Below, piece by piece: positions 22,561-22,899 of a stretch of 22,899 bases of DNA (position 1 is its first letter; each line of letters starts with the position of its first letter). Source of the DNA: RGIG464 sp045643185. Its GTDB lineage: Bacteria; Myxococcota_A; Bradymonadia; UBA4248. The stretch spans positions 1-22,899 of the forward strand of contig JAZUKH010000262.1 in the NCBI GenBank assembly GCA_045643185.1. The letters are read 5' to 3'. A program made the position numbers and the translations under genes. The notes beneath the pieces were generated by a model. That model did no database searches. It saw only the letters and a program-made list of their open reading frames with translations, and had not been told where the DNA came from.

Positions 22561-22899
22561 CGTCTTAATTATCATTCACATATTTGTTATTTACATATTA
22601 CAAATAATAATTACGACGCTAATCAATTAACTATTTTTGAAGATTTACCCATCGGGCTTAGTCAATATCAAACGCTTCAAGAGATTGAAGGTCAACCATT
22701 ACTCGACAATTATCCACCTGTATTTAATGTCAAAAATCGGTATTCTCACCGTGAAGAATACACCTTTATTCAGCACACGCCGCCATTGATGAAGGAAATC
22801 ATGGACGATATCATCACGGCACCCAATGGTTGTGGCAAATTCGACTGGCGAAAAATGGAATTTACAAGCCACAACCAAACTTACAAACCAGAAGTACCC
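22561..22899 (+). CDS. open coding-like stretch running off the right edge, start unclear
   Basis: After a TAG at 22558 one frame is open to the window end. From about 22633 it reads like protein (IFEDLPIGLSQYQTLQEIEG, then QPLLDNYPPVFNVKN, EEYTFIQHTPPLMKEIMDD). No ATG or GTG occurs before the TTG-ATG at about 22786-22791, and no Shine-Dalgarno precedes the first part. The upstream 22541-22632 is AT-rich with an imperfect inverted repeat (TATTTGT / ACAAATA). It may be a gene with a lost 5' end, a non-standard start (ATT 22633), or a frameshifted remnant. No family is recognised. Confidence 0.4.

Overview
The window looks like chromosomal DNA of a Gram-negative bacterium. It carries outer-membrane beta-barrels, four or five lipoproteins, a secretin, RpoN and a complete pilMNOPQ cluster. 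The moderately GC-rich coding, the Asp/Ser-rich lipoproteins and the STAS protein with a Pro/Ala-rich linker would fit a deltaproteobacterial or Myxococcota-like lineage. That placement is an inference from gene style; no rRNA is present to confirm it.

Layout. 1-2874 (+): a possible edge gene on the minus strand, then trxA, a small two-helix membrane protein, a secreted NTF2-like protein and an ATGA-overlapping lipoprotein with a DsbA-type CPYC domain. 3112-3843 (+): a lipoprotein with a predicted beta-barrel body, ending at a strong terminator. 3953-5338 (-): a STAS-domain protein with a long Pro/Ala/Ser/Gly linker and a C-terminal membrane anchor. 5533-6993 (+): a QmcA-type SPFH protein with its NfeD-like partner. 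7123-7644 (-): a short RodZ-like HTH/membrane protein. 7877-8046 (+): two identical tRNA-Ala(CGC) genes with a good promoter and terminator. 8355-10010 (+): rpoN with an unusual Asn/Asp-rich insert. 10248-11594 (+): a TrmA/RlmD-type RNA m5U methyltransferase. 11765-13154 (+): an AT-rich alpha/beta hydrolase that looks horizontally acquired, and a VOC-fold protein. 13468-21609 (+): pilM, pilN, pilO, pilP, pilQ and a downstream lipoprotein, closely spaced and apparently one operon. 21854-22540 (+): another beta-barrel protein. 22561 to the edge: an open coding-like stretch with no convincing start.

The most striking object is PilQ (1426 residues). Its two AMIN-like domains are separated by about 650 residues of Ala/Glu/Gln/Arg/Asn-rich predicted coiled coil. 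No Gly or Pro occurs from about residue 144 to 742. The coil is built from five repeat blocks spaced 148, 148, 85 and 85 residues apart, with 21- and 14-residue tandem sub-repeats. The rest of the alignment machinery (PilM actin-like, PilN/PilO inner-membrane, PilP lipoprotein) looks conventional.

The intergenic DNA contains a family of bulged palindromes (five copies; one has a second hairpin nested in its loop) with REP-like features, and a second family of GTAGAGACG-type motifs. There are also candidate operators upstream of the outer-membrane protein genes and of pilM. All functional calls come from reading the sequence; no database search was run.
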